From positions 2,108,001-2,172,000 of the forward strand of contig NZ_CP025000.1 of NCBI RefSeq assembly GCF_002808045.1: a stretch of DNA of 64,000 nt. The letters are read 5' to 3'. Shown here in pieces: positions 8,801 through 18,456 of the stretch. Under the pieces are notes generated by a model that worked only from the letters and a program-made list of their open reading frames with translations, was not told the origin of the DNA and did not search any database. This DNA comes from Idiomarina sp. X4. GTDB taxonomy: Bacteria > Pseudomonadota > Gammaproteobacteria > Enterobacterales > Alteromonadaceae. Numbering within the stretch: the stretch's first letter is position 1; every line of letters begins with the position of its first letter. The translations under genes were made by a program, and so were the position numbers.

Positions 8801-9364
8801 ATGATTTGTGGTGTCGATGAAGCGGGCAGAGGTCCTATTGCAGGGCCGGTTGTCGCCGCTGCGGTTATTCTTGATCCTGAACGTCCTATTGAAGGGCTCA
8901 ATGACTCGAAAAAGTTGAGTGAGAAAAAGCGTGCAAAGCTCAGCACAGAGATAAAAGAAAAAGCCCTGTACTGGGCGATAGCGCAGTCTGATCCGGACGA
9001 GATTGAACAAATCAATATACTCTGGGCAACGATGAAAGCCATGCAGCGTTCCGTGGAAGCCTTGCCGGTGGCCCCAAGTAAGGTATTGATTGATGGTAAC
9101 CGCGTTCCCGAATTGAATGTACCCGCCGAAGCTATTGTGGGCGGTGACGCCAGTGAAGCTTGTATTGCCGCCGCCTCTATTTTGGCGAAAGTTGAGCGGG
9201 ACCGGCAAATGCTCGAATGGCACGAGCGCTATCCGGAATACGAGTTTCATAAGCACAAAGCGTACGGAACGGCGCGCCACATTGAGTTATTAAAAAAGTA
9301 TGGACCGTGTCCTATTCACCGGCGCGACTATAAGCCGGTTCGTGAGGCCTTGGCTAACTTGTGA
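8801..9364 (+). CDS. rnhB: ribonuclease HII
   Basis: This enzyme removes RNA from RNA-DNA hybrids, including single ribonucleotides left in DNA. The 187 residues begin with the diagnostic CGVDEAGRGPIAGPV, which supplies the first acidic metal ligands (Asp6, Glu7). The rest of the active site is the Asp of VLIDGNR near 98 and the Asp of GGDASEACIAAAS near 116. The protein is slightly shorter than most (about 195-210) because the start lies close to the motif. AAGGTG lies ten bases before the ATG. Here it is monocistronic, away from the lpxAB-dnaE cluster found in enterics. Confidence 0.93.
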   Translation: MICGVDEAGRGPIAGPVVAAAVILDPERPIEGLNDSKKLSEKKRAKLSTEIKEKALYWAIAQSDPDEIEQINILWATMKAMQRSVEALPVAPSKVLIDGNRVPELNVPAEAIVGGDASEACIAAASILAKVERDRQMLEWHERYPEYEFHKHKAYGTARHIELLKKYGPCPIHRRDYKPVREALANL

Positions 9365-9433
9365 TTTTATCTCCCAAGCCTTAAAATATCGGCTCTTTCC
9401 GTTATTTCTAAATTGATAAGTTGGAACACCACC

Positions 9434-10369
9434 ATGCAGTCTATTCCTCACGTCGATATGCGACGTTATCATGATAATTTCGATGCTTTTACTCAGGATG
9501 TTGGGCAGGGCTATGAAAAATATGGCTTTATTGCACTCACCCAGCATGGTGTTGATACTGCGCTTATTGAACGTGCGTTGGACACGTGTCGTGAGTTATT
9601 CGCACTGCCGGACGAAGTGAAAAAACAATATCACCGTCCCGGAGAAGGTGGCGCGCGCGGCTATACGCCATTTGGCACAGAAATAGCCAAAGACGCAGAG
9701 CACGTGGACTTAAAAGAATTCTGGCACGTTGGTCGAGAAGTAGAGGGTACGCCTGCGTATCCGCAACTATTACCGAATGTCTGGCCAGCAGAGTTACCAA
9801 AGTTTAAAGACGACATGCTAGCTATCTATGAAGCATTGGATAAGTTGGGTAACCAGGTGCTGGATGCGTTGGCTGTATACTTAGGCCAGCCTAAAGACTT
9901 TTTTCGCGACAAAGTGAATAACGGCAACTCTATTTTGCGCCCATTGCACTACCCGCCTATTATTGATGAAGACACACCGTCGGTGCGTGCAGGCGCACAC
10001 GAAGATATTAATGTTCTGACTTTATTGGTTGGCTCGAGGGAGCCGGGGTTAGAAGTCTTAGCAAAAGACGGTAGTTGGGTACCTGTGACTATTATCGAAG
10101 GTGCGATTATTTGTAACGTGGGCGATATGCTTCAGCGTTTAACCAACCATGTATTACCGTCGACGACGCACCGAGTGGTTAATCCGCCGGCGCCGTATAA
10201 TGAAAAGTCGCGTTATTCAATTCCGTTCTTTTTACACTTTAATCCGGACGTGATGATAACGCCGCTTGAGAGCTGTATTACAGCCGAGAACCCGCAGCGA
10301 GACGAACCGATTACGGCAGATGATTATTTAATGCAGCGTTTGCGTGAAATTGGTCTGATTAAAGACTAA
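9434..10369 (+). CDS. isopenicillin-N-synthase-like 2-oxoglutarate/Fe(II) oxygenase
   Basis: A soluble oxygenase of 311 residues. A DIOX_N domain at the N-terminus (GFIALTQHGVDTALIE) precedes the 2OG-Fe(II) domain. Iron ligands are visible as His-x-Asp/Glu in AGAHEDINVLTLL and the distal His of STTHRVVNP; RYSIPFFLH carries the Arg-x-Ser that binds the co-substrate. Bacterial members are mostly annotated only as IPNS family, and the substrate here is unknown. The frame is open from a TTG at 9413, but MQSIPHVD at 9434 is the natural start. It lies just upstream of the nucleotidase gene, with 27 bases between the stop and the GTG preferred there. Confidence 0.83.
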   Translation: MQSIPHVDMRRYHDNFDAFTQDVGQGYEKYGFIALTQHGVDTALIERALDTCRELFALPDEVKKQYHRPGEGGARGYTPFGTEIAKDAEHVDLKEFWHVGREVEGTPAYPQLLPNVWPAELPKFKDDMLAIYEALDKLGNQVLDALAVYLGQPKDFFRDKVNNGNSILRPLHYPPIIDEDTPSVRAGAHEDINVLTLLVGSREPGLEVLAKDGSWVPVTIIEGAIICNVGDMLQRLTNHVLPSTTHRVVNPPAPYNEKSRYSIPFFLHFNPDVMITPLESCITAENPQRDEPITADDYLMQRLREIGLIKD

Positions 10370-10396
10370 CAGCAACCCACACGAAGGAGTATGCAG

Positions 10397-12205
10397 GTGA
10401 ATAAGAACAAGCGTCTTTTCAGTCAGCTAGCGCGTGGTATCGCTATCGTTTTCGGCTCTGCGGCCGTGCTCAGTTGCGTGTCTGCGCCTGAACCAATGCC
10501 CAAAAGCGAAAATTTCGAGCTGACGGTGTTGCATGTCAACGACCACCACTCAACGTTAGACGCAAAGCAGCAAACGCTGGTATGGGCTGACCAGGAGTGG
10601 CAGGTAGAAGCCGGTGGCTTTCCACGTGTTGGCGCGCAGATAAAAGCGCTAAGAGCCGCTAATGATAATGTTCTTACCCTGCATGCCGGAGACGCGGTAA
10701 CCGGCAGCCTGTATTTTACGTTGTTTGGCAGTGAAGCCGATGCCCGCATGATGAATAACGTTTGCTTCGATGCGTTTACCATAGGTAATCACGAGTTTGA
10801 CACGGGTGACGCAGGTCTTGCCAAGTTTTTACAGCAGCTGGGTTCACCTCAGTGTCAGACGGCTAAACTGAGTGCCAATATACAACCCGAAGTGGGTCAG
10901 TCACCGCTGGCGCCAGATAATCAATGGCAAATGTTTAAGCCTTACACCATTGTTAAGCGTGGTGGTGAAGAGGTGGCGATTATTGGCTTAACCATTGCCA
11001 GTAAAACCAAAAAATCCTCACAACCGGATAAAAGTACTGAGTTTTTAGACGAACTTGAAACGGCACAAAAATACATTGCTGAGGTTCAGCAGCAGGGCGT
11101 TGAAAAAATTGTTTTGCTGACGCACATTCAATATGAGCGCGATAAGGAACTGGTTCAACAATTGACTGGCGTCGATATTGTTATTGGTGGTGACTCTCAT
11201 ACCTTACTCGGTGACTTTAGCGAGTTTGGAATGACTGCCGCTGACTCTTATCCGACAGAGCTTACCAATGTAAACGGCGAAAAAGTCTGCGTTGTTCAAG
11301 CGTATCAATATTCGTTGGTGGTGGGAGAATTAAAAGCAACATTTGATGGCGACAAAATAGCAGAGTGCGGCGGTCGTCCACATTATCTGTTGAGTGAAGA
11401 TATTCAATTAGCTGATGGTATCGTGACGACTTATGAACCGATTAAAACAGCGTTGAGAGAAAGTGGTGTTTACAGTTTTGTCCAACCCGATCCGGAACTT
11501 CAATCGATATTGGATGACTACCGAAGCAAGGTCGATGACTTCTCGGCTGAAGTGATAGCGAATGTGCCTGAGCAAATCTGTTCTCAACAAGTCGATAAAA
11601 GCCGTCGTGCCGGCTGTGCGCAGGTAATCAGCTCAGGCGCTCACCGAGTGGTGGCTGAAGCGTTTCTACACTCGGTACCGGAAGCTGACTTTGCGATTCA
11701 AAATGGTGGCGGAGTTCGTTCTGACATTGCCGAAGGCGACTTTACGGTGGGTGATGCCTTTACCGTATTACCGTTCGCAAATACCTTAGTGAAATTAGAG
11801 CTGACAGGCTCCGAGTTTAAGCAGGCAATGGAAGAAGCCTTAGCCTATGCTGTTTCCGATGGTGGCTCCCAAGGAGCTTACCCTTACGGGGCTGGTATTC
11901 GCTACTCAGTCGATTTAACCGAAGAAACCGGCTCTCGCGTATCTAACCTAGAAGTGTGGGATAAAGGCAGCCAGAGTTGGCAGCCGATGTCGGCGCGAGC
12001 CACTTATATTTTGGTGACGAATAGTTTTATTGCCGGCGGTCAGGATGGCTGGGACACTTTTTATCGTGTCAGTGAACGAGGCCGCGCCCGTAATACAGGC
12101 ATAGACTATGCCCAGTCGTTAGTTAATTATGCGCGAGCGCAGGAAGTCTTGCAGCGACCTGATGAGTTCGCAACTCAAGCCTACACACCTTTAGAGGACA
12201 AATAG
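10397..12205 (+). CDS. lipoprotein 5'-nucleotidase / NAD nucleotidase family
   Basis: The enzyme would hydrolyse extracellular or periplasmic nucleotides (UshA/NadN type). A signal peptide ends in a lipobox, VLSC, near residue 27, so the protein is probably membrane-anchored. The metallophosphatase domain shows HVNDHHS, HAGDAVTG, IGNHEFDTGD, LLTHIQYERD and GGDSHTL, all metal ligands in the right order. The C-terminal 5'-nucleotidase domain starts near 380 and holds NGGGVRSDI and ILVTNSFIAGGQDGW. Start: the ATG at 10391 lies one base after AAGGAG, whereas the GTG at 10397 is seven bases away, so GTG is preferred. It overlaps the exporter gene by one base. Confidence 0.88.
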   Translation: MNKNKRLFSQLARGIAIVFGSAAVLSCVSAPEPMPKSENFELTVLHVNDHHSTLDAKQQTLVWADQEWQVEAGGFPRVGAQIKALRAANDNVLTLHAGDAVTGSLYFTLFGSEADARMMNNVCFDAFTIGNHEFDTGDAGLAKFLQQLGSPQCQTAKLSANIQPEVGQSPLAPDNQWQMFKPYTIVKRGGEEVAIIGLTIASKTKKSSQPDKSTEFLDELETAQKYIAEVQQQGVEKIVLLTHIQYERDKELVQQLTGVDIVIGGDSHTLLGDFSEFGMTAADSYPTELTNVNGEKVCVVQAYQYSLVVGELKATFDGDKIAECGGRPHYLLSEDIQLADGIVTTYEPIKTALRESGVYSFVQPDPELQSILDDYRSKVDDFSAEVIANVPEQICSQQVDKSRRAGCAQVISSGAHRVVAEAFLHSVPEADFAIQNGGGVRSDIAEGDFTVGDAFTVLPFANTLVKLELTGSEFKQAMEEALAYAVSDGGSQGAYPYGAGIRYSVDLTEETGSRVSNLEVWDKGSQSWQPMSARATYILVTNSFIAGGQDGWDTFYRVSERGRARNTGIDYAQSLVNYARAQEVLQRPDEFATQAYTPLEDK

Positions 12206-13407
12206 TGGCTCATTCATTTGAGCCAAGACCGGTCTCCGATAACGCCAGATTCGATTTTATTGTTGTCATTCTGGCGTTACTTACGGCGTTTGCGCCGCTG
12301 TCTATTGATATGTACCTGCCGGCGTTTAGCGCGATTGCCAGTGACTACGCGACCGACACTCATCACGTTGAGCTATCACTAACCGCATTTTTCTTTGGCT
12401 TGTTTATAGGGCAACTACTGTACGGCACGGCCACGGATAAATTTGGCCGTAAAAACCCATTGTATATTGGCTTAGCCATCTATGTGTTGACCTCTATTGC
12501 CTGCGCTTATGCCCCAGATATTCAGTGGTTGATTGTGCTGCGGTTTTTCCAGGCCATAGGCGCTTGTGCAGGCATTGTTATTGCCCGGGCTGTCGTGCGT
12601 GATCTCTATACACCGCAAGCGTCAGCACGAGTCTTCTCGTTTTTAATTCTTGTCATGGGGGTTGCGCCTATACTGGCGCCATTGTTCGGTGCTTATATTA
12701 CCGAATGGATGGGGTGGCGAGCTCTGTTTCTCATTGTCGCTGCCTTAGGTGTCGCTTCCGCAGTGACAATTCACTTTGTGCTGCCGGAAACTCGCGGTCG
12801 CCGTTATGACGTGCGTATGCGCCATACCGGCACTACTTACTGGGCGGTATTCAGAGACCCTTCCTTCTTGCGCTATTCTCTTACCGGTGCTATCGCCCAG
12901 TCGGGATTATTTGCTTACATTACCGGCTCACCGAAAATGTTTATTGAAATTTTTGGGCTGGATCCGACGCATTACAGTTGGCTATTTGGTGTCAATGCCA
13001 TTGGTATTATCGGCTTTTCTCAGTTAAATGGCTGGTTATTGAAGTACTATTCTTCCCGGAAAATATTGAATGTTTCTTTGCCAATACTGGCAATTGTGTC
13101 GACCGTTATGTGTGTCATGGCCTATATTAATGCCAGCTTTTGGGGCATTTTACTGCCTTTATTCGCTTATATTTCAACGCTGGGTTTGGTCTTTCCGAAC
13201 GCTATGGCGGGCGCCCTAGCGGAGCAACAGGAACGCGCTGGTTCAGCGTCTGCGGTTACCGGAAGTTTACAGTTCTTAATTGCAGGTTTAGTGTCAGCCG
13301 GTGTGAGTCAAGCAGGGGGCTTCACGGACTACGCAATGGCATGGATAATAGGCGTGGCCGGCTTATTAGCAGTACTAGCGTACCGTGTAATGCGCCGGCC
13401 AGAATAA
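12205..13407 (+). CDS. Bcr/CflA-family MFS drug exporter
   Basis: A 400-residue inner-membrane protein with 12 predicted helices. Family marks are SIDMYLPAFSAIASDY at the first helix end, the MFS loop 2-3 motif GTATDKFGRKNPL, RFFQAIGACAGIVIARAVVRD in helix 4, and LVMGVAPILAPLFGAYI in helix 5. Relatives export bicyclomycin, chloramphenicol or sulfonamides. The GTG start at 12205 overlaps the nucleotidase stop (TAGTG), so the two genes are translationally coupled. Whether this pairing with a nucleotidase has functional meaning is unknown. Confidence 0.88.
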   Translation: MAHSFEPRPVSDNARFDFIVVILALLTAFAPLSIDMYLPAFSAIASDYATDTHHVELSLTAFFFGLFIGQLLYGTATDKFGRKNPLYIGLAIYVLTSIACAYAPDIQWLIVLRFFQAIGACAGIVIARAVVRDLYTPQASARVFSFLILVMGVAPILAPLFGAYITEWMGWRALFLIVAALGVASAVTIHFVLPETRGRRYDVRMRHTGTTYWAVFRDPSFLRYSLTGAIAQSGLFAYITGSPKMFIEIFGLDPTHYSWLFGVNAIGIIGFSQLNGWLLKYYSSRKILNVSLPILAIVSTVMCVMAYINASFWGILLPLFAYISTLGLVFPNAMAGALAEQQERAGSASAVTGSLQFLIAGLVSAGVSQAGGFTDYAMAWIIGVAGLLAVLAYRVMRRPE

Positions 13408-13411
13408 CCAG

Positions 13412-14980
13412 TTATCCGTAATAGGTGGGGGCTGCCGGACCAACCGGTAGTCCAAAGCCAAATACCCAAATAAAGAACAACACGGTCCATCCTAAGAAGA
13501 AAATCATTGAGTAAGGCAGCATCATAGCGACCAATGTCCCAATACCTAAGTTTTGCTTATAGCGGGCAGCAACAGCCAGTATTAAGCCAAAGTAACTCAT
13601 CATGGGCGTTATCACGTTAGTGACCGAGTCTCCGATACGATAAGCCGCTTGAATCACTTCCGGTGAGTAACCAATAAGCATCAGCATAGGTACGAAAATT
13701 GGGGCAGTGATAGCCCATTGCGCGGACGCTGAGCCCAGCATTAGGTTTACAAAGCCGCAGACCATAATGAAAAACACAAAAATGAGTGGTCCAGTCATGC
13801 CGATGTTGGTTAAAAACTCCGCGCCATTGATAGCGAAAATGGTGCCAAAGTTGGTCCATTTAAAGAAGTTAACGAACTGAGCGGCGAAAAATACCAGCAC
13901 GATATACATACCCATCGTGCCCATGCTGTGCGACATCGCATCAATGACGTCACGGTCGTTCTTCATCGTTTTTACGACTCGACCATAAACAAAGCCTGGA
14001 ATGGCGAAGAAGAAGAAAATGTAAACCACTACGCCTTTTAAGAAAGGAGAGCCTTTCACATCACCGGTTTCAGGGTGGCGAAGAATACCCCATTCAGGTA
14101 CCACTGTTAATGCAAGAATACCAGCTAGGACTAACGCACTTACGCCGGCCAGCTTCAAACCGCGTTTCTCCATAATATTGAGTGGTTCCATCGATGACTG
14201 ATCGGATAAATCAATGGACGCTTCGTCCTTATTGTATTTACCCAGCTTAGGTTCAACGATTTTGTCGGTAATGACCGCACCCATAATGGCAATAAGGAAG
14301 GTGCTTATCATCATAAAATACCAGTTGGCTTCAGCGCCCACGGTATAGTTTTCGTCGACTATTTTTGCTGCTTCCTGAGTGATGCCGGAAAGTAATGGGT
14401 CAACGGTACCTATTAATAAATTGGCGCTATAGCCCGCCGAAACGCCAGCGAACGCGGCTGCCAGACCAGCGAGTGGGTGGCGACCCAGGCCATAGAAGAT
14501 CATAGCCGCTAAAGGTACGAGAACAACATAACCTAACTCTGATGCGGTATTCGAAATAACGCCCGCAAAAACGACCGTCACCGTAATAAGCTTAGGCGGG
14601 GCTTTCATAACCAAGCCACGCATAGCCGCAGAAATCAGCCCGGAACGCTCAGCCACACCAACACCTAATAAAGCGACAAGCACCGTTCCCAATGGCGTAA
14701 AACCAGTAAAGTTAGTGACCAGGTTTGTCACAATTTTTTGTATGCCTTCGGCATTTAAAAGACTAACCGCCTGAATGACCGTTTCGCCGTCGCGAGGGTC
14801 AATAGCGCTAACGCCAAAATAGGCGGCCACACCGCTGGCAACAATAACCAGTAAACAAAAAATTGCGAATAAGGTGATAGGGTGAGGCAACAAGTTGCCT
14901 AACCATTCAACCATATCGAGGAATCGGGTAAACCAGCCGCGCTTACTGGTCTCTGAATAGCCATTATTGGAAGACTGCAT
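13412..14980 (-). CDS. AbgT-family transporter (second copy)
   Basis: Same architecture as the gene at 7129-8700: 522 residues with GVGVAERSGLIS near 109, SAGYSANLLIGTVDPLL near 187, SASAQWAITAPIFVPML near 420 and YRIGDSVTNVITPMMSYFGL near 449. It conserves the same framework but differs in the substrate-facing motifs (GFSANFVPSAID becomes GYSANLLIGTVD), so the paralogues may carry different ligands. Charged segments flank the membrane core. It is monocistronic and ends four bases after the convergent exporter gene. Confidence 0.87.
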   Translation of the reverse strand: MQSSNNGYSETSKRGWFTRFLDMVEWLGNLLPHPITLFAIFCLLVIVASGVAAYFGVSAIDPRDGETVIQAVSLLNAEGIQKIVTNLVTNFTGFTPLGTVLVALLGVGVAERSGLISAAMRGLVMKAPPKLITVTVVFAGVISNTASELGYVVLVPLAAMIFYGLGRHPLAGLAAAFAGVSAGYSANLLIGTVDPLLSGITQEAAKIVDENYTVGAEANWYFMMISTFLIAIMGAVITDKIVEPKLGKYNKDEASIDLSDQSSMEPLNIMEKRGLKLAGVSALVLAGILALTVVPEWGILRHPETGDVKGSPFLKGVVVYIFFFFAIPGFVYGRVVKTMKNDRDVIDAMSHSMGTMGMYIVLVFFAAQFVNFFKWTNFGTIFAINGAEFLTNIGMTGPLIFVFFIMVCGFVNLMLGSASAQWAITAPIFVPMLMLIGYSPEVIQAAYRIGDSVTNVITPMMSYFGLILAVAARYKQNLGIGTLVAMMLPYSMIFFLGWTVLFFIWVFGFGLPVGPAAPTYYG

Positions 14981-15039
14981 AGCTTTCGCCTTTATTATTT
15001 TAACGTCATAATTTAAAAATCAGCGCCGAATTCTAGCAT

Positions 15040-15074
15040 AAAAAAAAGGCGACTCTGCAAAACAGAGTCGCCTT
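15040..15074 (-). terminator. intrinsic terminator of fadE
   Basis: The stem AAGGCGACTCTG (15046-15057) and its complement (15063-15074) are 12 bp and perfect, with a 5-base loop. Reading the minus strand, the stem is followed by a T run (15047-15040). It lies 25 bases after the fadE stop. Confidence 0.9.
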
Positions 15075-15098
15075 ATTGGTTTTCGAGTGCTTAACGTT

Positions 15099-17552
15099 TT
15101 AAGCTGCGTCACTCTCTTTCAAGTTTTTCAGCGCATAATCAAACGCCGCTTTACCCGCTAGTAAGTCTTCCGGCGCAAAGTCGTCAACATTGATAGTACG
15201 TAAACGGCCTTCTTCCGTTTTTTCCAGAAGGGCGACTTCGTCATCGCTTAGTACGCCCAATTCTCTACCTTTAGCGGCAATCTGATCTAACTGAGTAAAG
15301 CTGAAACGTTTACCGGCTGCCTTGCAAACTTTGTCGTACAGTGGCTCAGCAGCAATAACGTTCTTCAGTGTTTCTTCTAAGAAACCAAAGTGACCTTCAG
15401 GGCTCAGGAACTGGCCTTTACCCAGGCGAGTACGTACGTCATTAGGTGACATCAACATACGCGCAATTTTGTGGTCGTTCTTGTCGCTTGGACGCTTAGC
15501 AATACGGCCTAACGGGAACATGATGGCGCGCATGACAGAGCCAATACCACCAAAGTTTTCCAGCATAGACAACTGTGCTTCCTGAAGCTTATTCAGAGTG
15601 TCCTGCATAGCCCAATGCATCAGTGGCAAGTCTTCTTTAATTTGTCCTTCATCATGGAAACGTTTCAAAATTGCAGAGCCAATGTATAGGTAGCTCAACA
15701 TATCGCCTAAGCGAGCCGATACACGCTCTTTACGCTTCAGGCTGCCACCAAGCACGCCCATAGCTACATCAGACAGCAATGCCATATTGGCACTGAAACG
15801 GTTCATTTGCTGGTAGTACTTACGTGCAGGGCCGCTTACAGGCACTGAACTTAAGCGATGACCACCAAAGCCGTAAAACACTGAGCGCATAAAGTTGCTT
15901 GCGGCAAAACCGATATGACCAAACAAAGCGTTATCGAACTTCTTAAGCGCTTCAGGGCCTTGTTCTGCTGACGCTTCCATTTCTTTTAATACGTAAGGAT
16001 GGCAGCGAATGGCGCCCTGACCGTAAATCATCATGTTACGAGTCAGAATGTTCGCGCCTTCAACGGTAATGGCAACCGGTACGCCTTGGTAACCACGACC
16101 TAAGTAATTGTTTGGACCTAAACAGATGCCTTTACCGCCATGAATATCCATCGCGTCGTCCATGCAGGCGCGCAATTTCTCGGTCATGTGGTATTTAGCG
16201 ATAGCACCGATAACGGAAGGCTTCTCGCCTAAGTCGATGCCTTTAGTGGACAGAGTCGTCACCGCATCCATTAGATAAGCATTACCTGCGATGCGAGCCA
16301 TTGGCTCTTCAACGCCTTCCATTTTACCAATCGGTAGCTTGAATTGGCGACGAATGCGTGAGTACGCACCTGTTGCCAGAGCAATCGACTTAATACCGCC
16401 GGCACTGTTTGATGGCAGAGTAATAGATCGGCCTACTGATAAACACTCAACCAGCATACGCCAGCCTTTACCGGCATTTTTCTGGCCGCCAATAATGTAG
16501 TCTAACGGTACGAATACATCGTTACCGCGAATCGGACCATTCTGGAACGGTACGTTCAGCGGGAAATGACGACGACCAATTTCAACGCCTTTGGTGTCAC
16601 GAGGAATCAGTGCACAGGTAATGCCCAGTTCTTTTTCTTCGCCGATTAAGCCGTCAGGATCGTACATTTTGAAAGCCAGACCTAACACTGTCGCAACCGG
16701 CGCCAGTGTGATATAGCGCTTATTGAAGTTCAGCTTAATACCAACGATTTCTTCGCCGTTCCACTCGCCTTTACAGACAACACCTGAGTCAGGAATCGCT
16801 CCGGCGTCAGAACCTGCTTCCGGGCTGGTTAATGCGAAACACGGGATTTCGTCACCACTTGCCAAGCGTGGCAGGTAATGATCCTGCTGTTCTTTAGTAC
16901 CATAGTGTTGCAGCAATTCGCCCGGACCTAATGAGTTAGGTACACCGACCGTCGATGCTAGTACTGTGCTAACACCGGCAAGCTTTTGCAAAACGCGAGA
17001 CTGCGCGTACGCCGAAAACTCCAGACCACCGTATTCTTTTTTGATGATCATCGCGAAGAACTTATTGTCCTTCAGATACTGCCATACGTGCTCAGGCATA
17101 TCGGTTAGCTCATGCGTGACTTCCCAGTCATCCAGCATTTTGCAGACTTCTTCGCATGGGCCATCTAAAAAGGCTTGCTCTTCTGCGGTCAATTCTGCTT
17201 TTGGCACATCTAATAGCTTTTTCCAGTCAGGGTCGCCGCTGAATAAGTCGCCGTCCCACCAAACCGTACCGGCTTCTAACGCATCGCGTTCGGTGTCAGA
17301 CATTTCTGGCATGACTTTGCGGTACGCTTTAAGAATTGGCTTAGTTAGCAAGTTCAGGCGAACGGGTGCTAAATTAAGAGGAATTAAGATAACGGCAAGA
17401 ATTGTCCACAGCACAGGGCCGACAATTTCCAGTACGTTACCAATAGCAAACATAGCGACCATGCCCACGCTGAATAACAGTAGGCTGGCGCGCTTGTAAA
17501 TGAGAGCTGCCGCAACAATAACGGTAGCGATAATCCAAAGTGCAATACTCAT
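15099..17552 (-). CDS. fadE: acyl-CoA dehydrogenase FadE
   Basis: FadE performs the first oxidation of beta-oxidation, acyl-CoA to trans-2-enoyl-CoA, with FAD. The protein has 817 residues from the chosen start, close to the 814 of the E. coli enzyme. Two or three hydrophobic helices in the first 75 residues anchor it to the inner membrane. The dehydrogenase core follows ([20 protein letters not shown] near 235), then [20 protein letters not shown] near 470, and a FadE-specific C-terminal domain. The frame is open to 17597, but the ATG at 17552 has CGGAG nine bases before it. It is divergent from the DUF3108 gene, and a palindrome in the shared region may bind a fatty-acid regulator. Confidence 0.93.
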   Translation of the reverse strand: MSIALWIIATVIVAAALIYKRASLLLFSVGMVAMFAIGNVLEIVGPVLWTILAVILIPLNLAPVRLNLLTKPILKAYRKVMPEMSDTERDALEAGTVWWDGDLFSGDPDWKKLLDVPKAELTAEEQAFLDGPCEEVCKMLDDWEVTHELTDMPEHVWQYLKDNKFFAMIIKKEYGGLEFSAYAQSRVLQKLAGVSTVLASTVGVPNSLGPGELLQHYGTKEQQDHYLPRLASGDEIPCFALTSPEAGSDAGAIPDSGVVCKGEWNGEEIVGIKLNFNKRYITLAPVATVLGLAFKMYDPDGLIGEEKELGITCALIPRDTKGVEIGRRHFPLNVPFQNGPIRGNDVFVPLDYIIGGQKNAGKGWRMLVECLSVGRSITLPSNSAGGIKSIALATGAYSRIRRQFKLPIGKMEGVEEPMARIAGNAYLMDAVTTLSTKGIDLGEKPSVIGAIAKYHMTEKLRACMDDAMDIHGGKGICLGPNNYLGRGYQGVPVAITVEGANILTRNMMIYGQGAIRCHPYVLKEMEASAEQGPEALKKFDNALFGHIGFAASNFMRSVFYGFGGHRLSSVPVSGPARKYYQQMNRFSANMALLSDVAMGVLGGSLKRKERVSARLGDMLSYLYIGSAILKRFHDEGQIKEDLPLMHWAMQDTLNKLQEAQLSMLENFGGIGSVMRAIMFPLGRIAKRPSDKNDHKIARMLMSPNDVRTRLGKGQFLSPEGHFGFLEETLKNVIAAEPLYDKVCKAAGKRFSFTQLDQIAAKGRELGVLSDDEVALLEKTEEGRLRTINVDDFAPEDLLAGKAAFDYALKNLKESDAA

Positions 17553-17630
17553 AGTGTAATACTCCGATTTGGAGGTCTGACCAGTTATACTGTGCAAGTT
17601 AGATCAACCAGACATTATTTTCAAGAAAAA

Positions 17631-17648
17631 TTTGAACGCGCGTTTGAA
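17631..17648. promoter_or_regulatory. candidate fatty-acid regulator site between fadE and DUF3108
   Basis: TTTGAACGCGCGTTTGAA contains the perfect palindrome AACGCGCGTT at its core and sits 79 bases before the fadE ATG. PsrA- or FadR-type repressors bind palindromes of this size before fad genes in gammaproteobacteria. I cannot confirm the exact consensus from memory, so the regulator is an inference. Confidence 0.4.
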
Positions 17649-17695
17649 TTTTCTGTCAATGTAAGTATCCAGTTGTCACGGCGAATGGAGTGGTG

Positions 17696-18451
17696 ATGTT
17701 AAAACGGACAATGTATTTTTTAATGGCTTCTACTGTACTGAGTTTCTCTCAGCTTGCGCCAGTTCACGCAGACGATACTGCAAAAGCAACTCAGGGCATT
17801 AACGATACCATGAAACCTTATGAAGCAAACTACGTTATTACGCGTGGTGATAGTGAATATGGTGAGGGCTATCGATACTTAGAAGTGTCGCCTGACAACG
17901 AGTGGCAGTTGCGCACAAAATCTGACATTTCCTGGTTCATTTTGTCGGACACAAGAGAAGCTCGGTCTGTCTTTATTGTGGATGATGAAAATAACCGACT
18001 GGAGCCCCGCGAGTTTATTTACATGCGTACGGGAACCGGATCAGACAAGTCTTTTCATGGTGAATTCCGAGCAGATGATAAGACGGTTCGCAATGTCGAT
18101 ACTGGTCGCATGCTCGACATTAACTGGAAAGACGCTTTATTTGATGAAGCCAATGTAACAGAGCAGCTGCGCATAGACCTGGCTCGAGGAGCTAAAACGT
18201 TTGAGTATCGACTGGTTGATGAAAAAGGCCGGGAAGATGAGTATCGTTTTAGAGTGATGGCCGACAGTGAACTACTAAAACTGCCGTATGGCGAGGTTGA
18301 AGCGATAAAAGTAGGGCGAATTCGTGACAACAATCGCCGCCAGACGTTTTTTTGGTTTGCCCCCGAATTAAACTACGTGATGGTTAAAATGCAGCAATTC
18401 AAAGAAGGTGACGAACAAGCCACCATGTCTTTGAGAAGTTTAGATATGTGA
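17696..18451 (+). CDS. DUF3108 domain-containing exported protein
   Basis: The 251 residues begin with a signal peptide cleaved near PVHA-DD. The rest is a beta-rich domain with the usual DUF3108 features: MKPYEANYVITRGD at its start, a central RTGTGSDKSFHGEF, and a C-terminal stretch with RRQTFFWFAPELNYVMVKMQQ. The family is predicted to be periplasmic and its function is unknown; the same gene often lies beside purMN in related bacteria. Two GTG codons precede the ATG, but the ATG at 17696 is five bases from GGAG and is preferred. It converges on purN. Confidence 0.8.
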   Translation: MLKRTMYFLMASTVLSFSQLAPVHADDTAKATQGINDTMKPYEANYVITRGDSEYGEGYRYLEVSPDNEWQLRTKSDISWFILSDTREARSVFIVDDENNRLEPREFIYMRTGTGSDKSFHGEFRADDKTVRNVDTGRMLDINWKDALFDEANVTEQLRIDLARGAKTFEYRLVDEKGREDEYRFRVMADSELLKLPYGEVEAIKVGRIRDNNRRQTFFWFAPELNYVMVKMQQFKEGDEQATMSLRSLDM

Positions 18452-18456
18452 TCAAT

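Noticed and set aside
8759..9280. Open frame of 173 residues on the minus strand across rnhB
   Set aside because: The opposite strand encodes the certain RNase HII, and the frame gives no plausible protein.
16966..17499. Open frame of 177 residues on the plus strand
   Set aside because: It is antisense to the fadE N-terminal part, which is firmly identified. It has no recognisable domain or ribosome-binding site.
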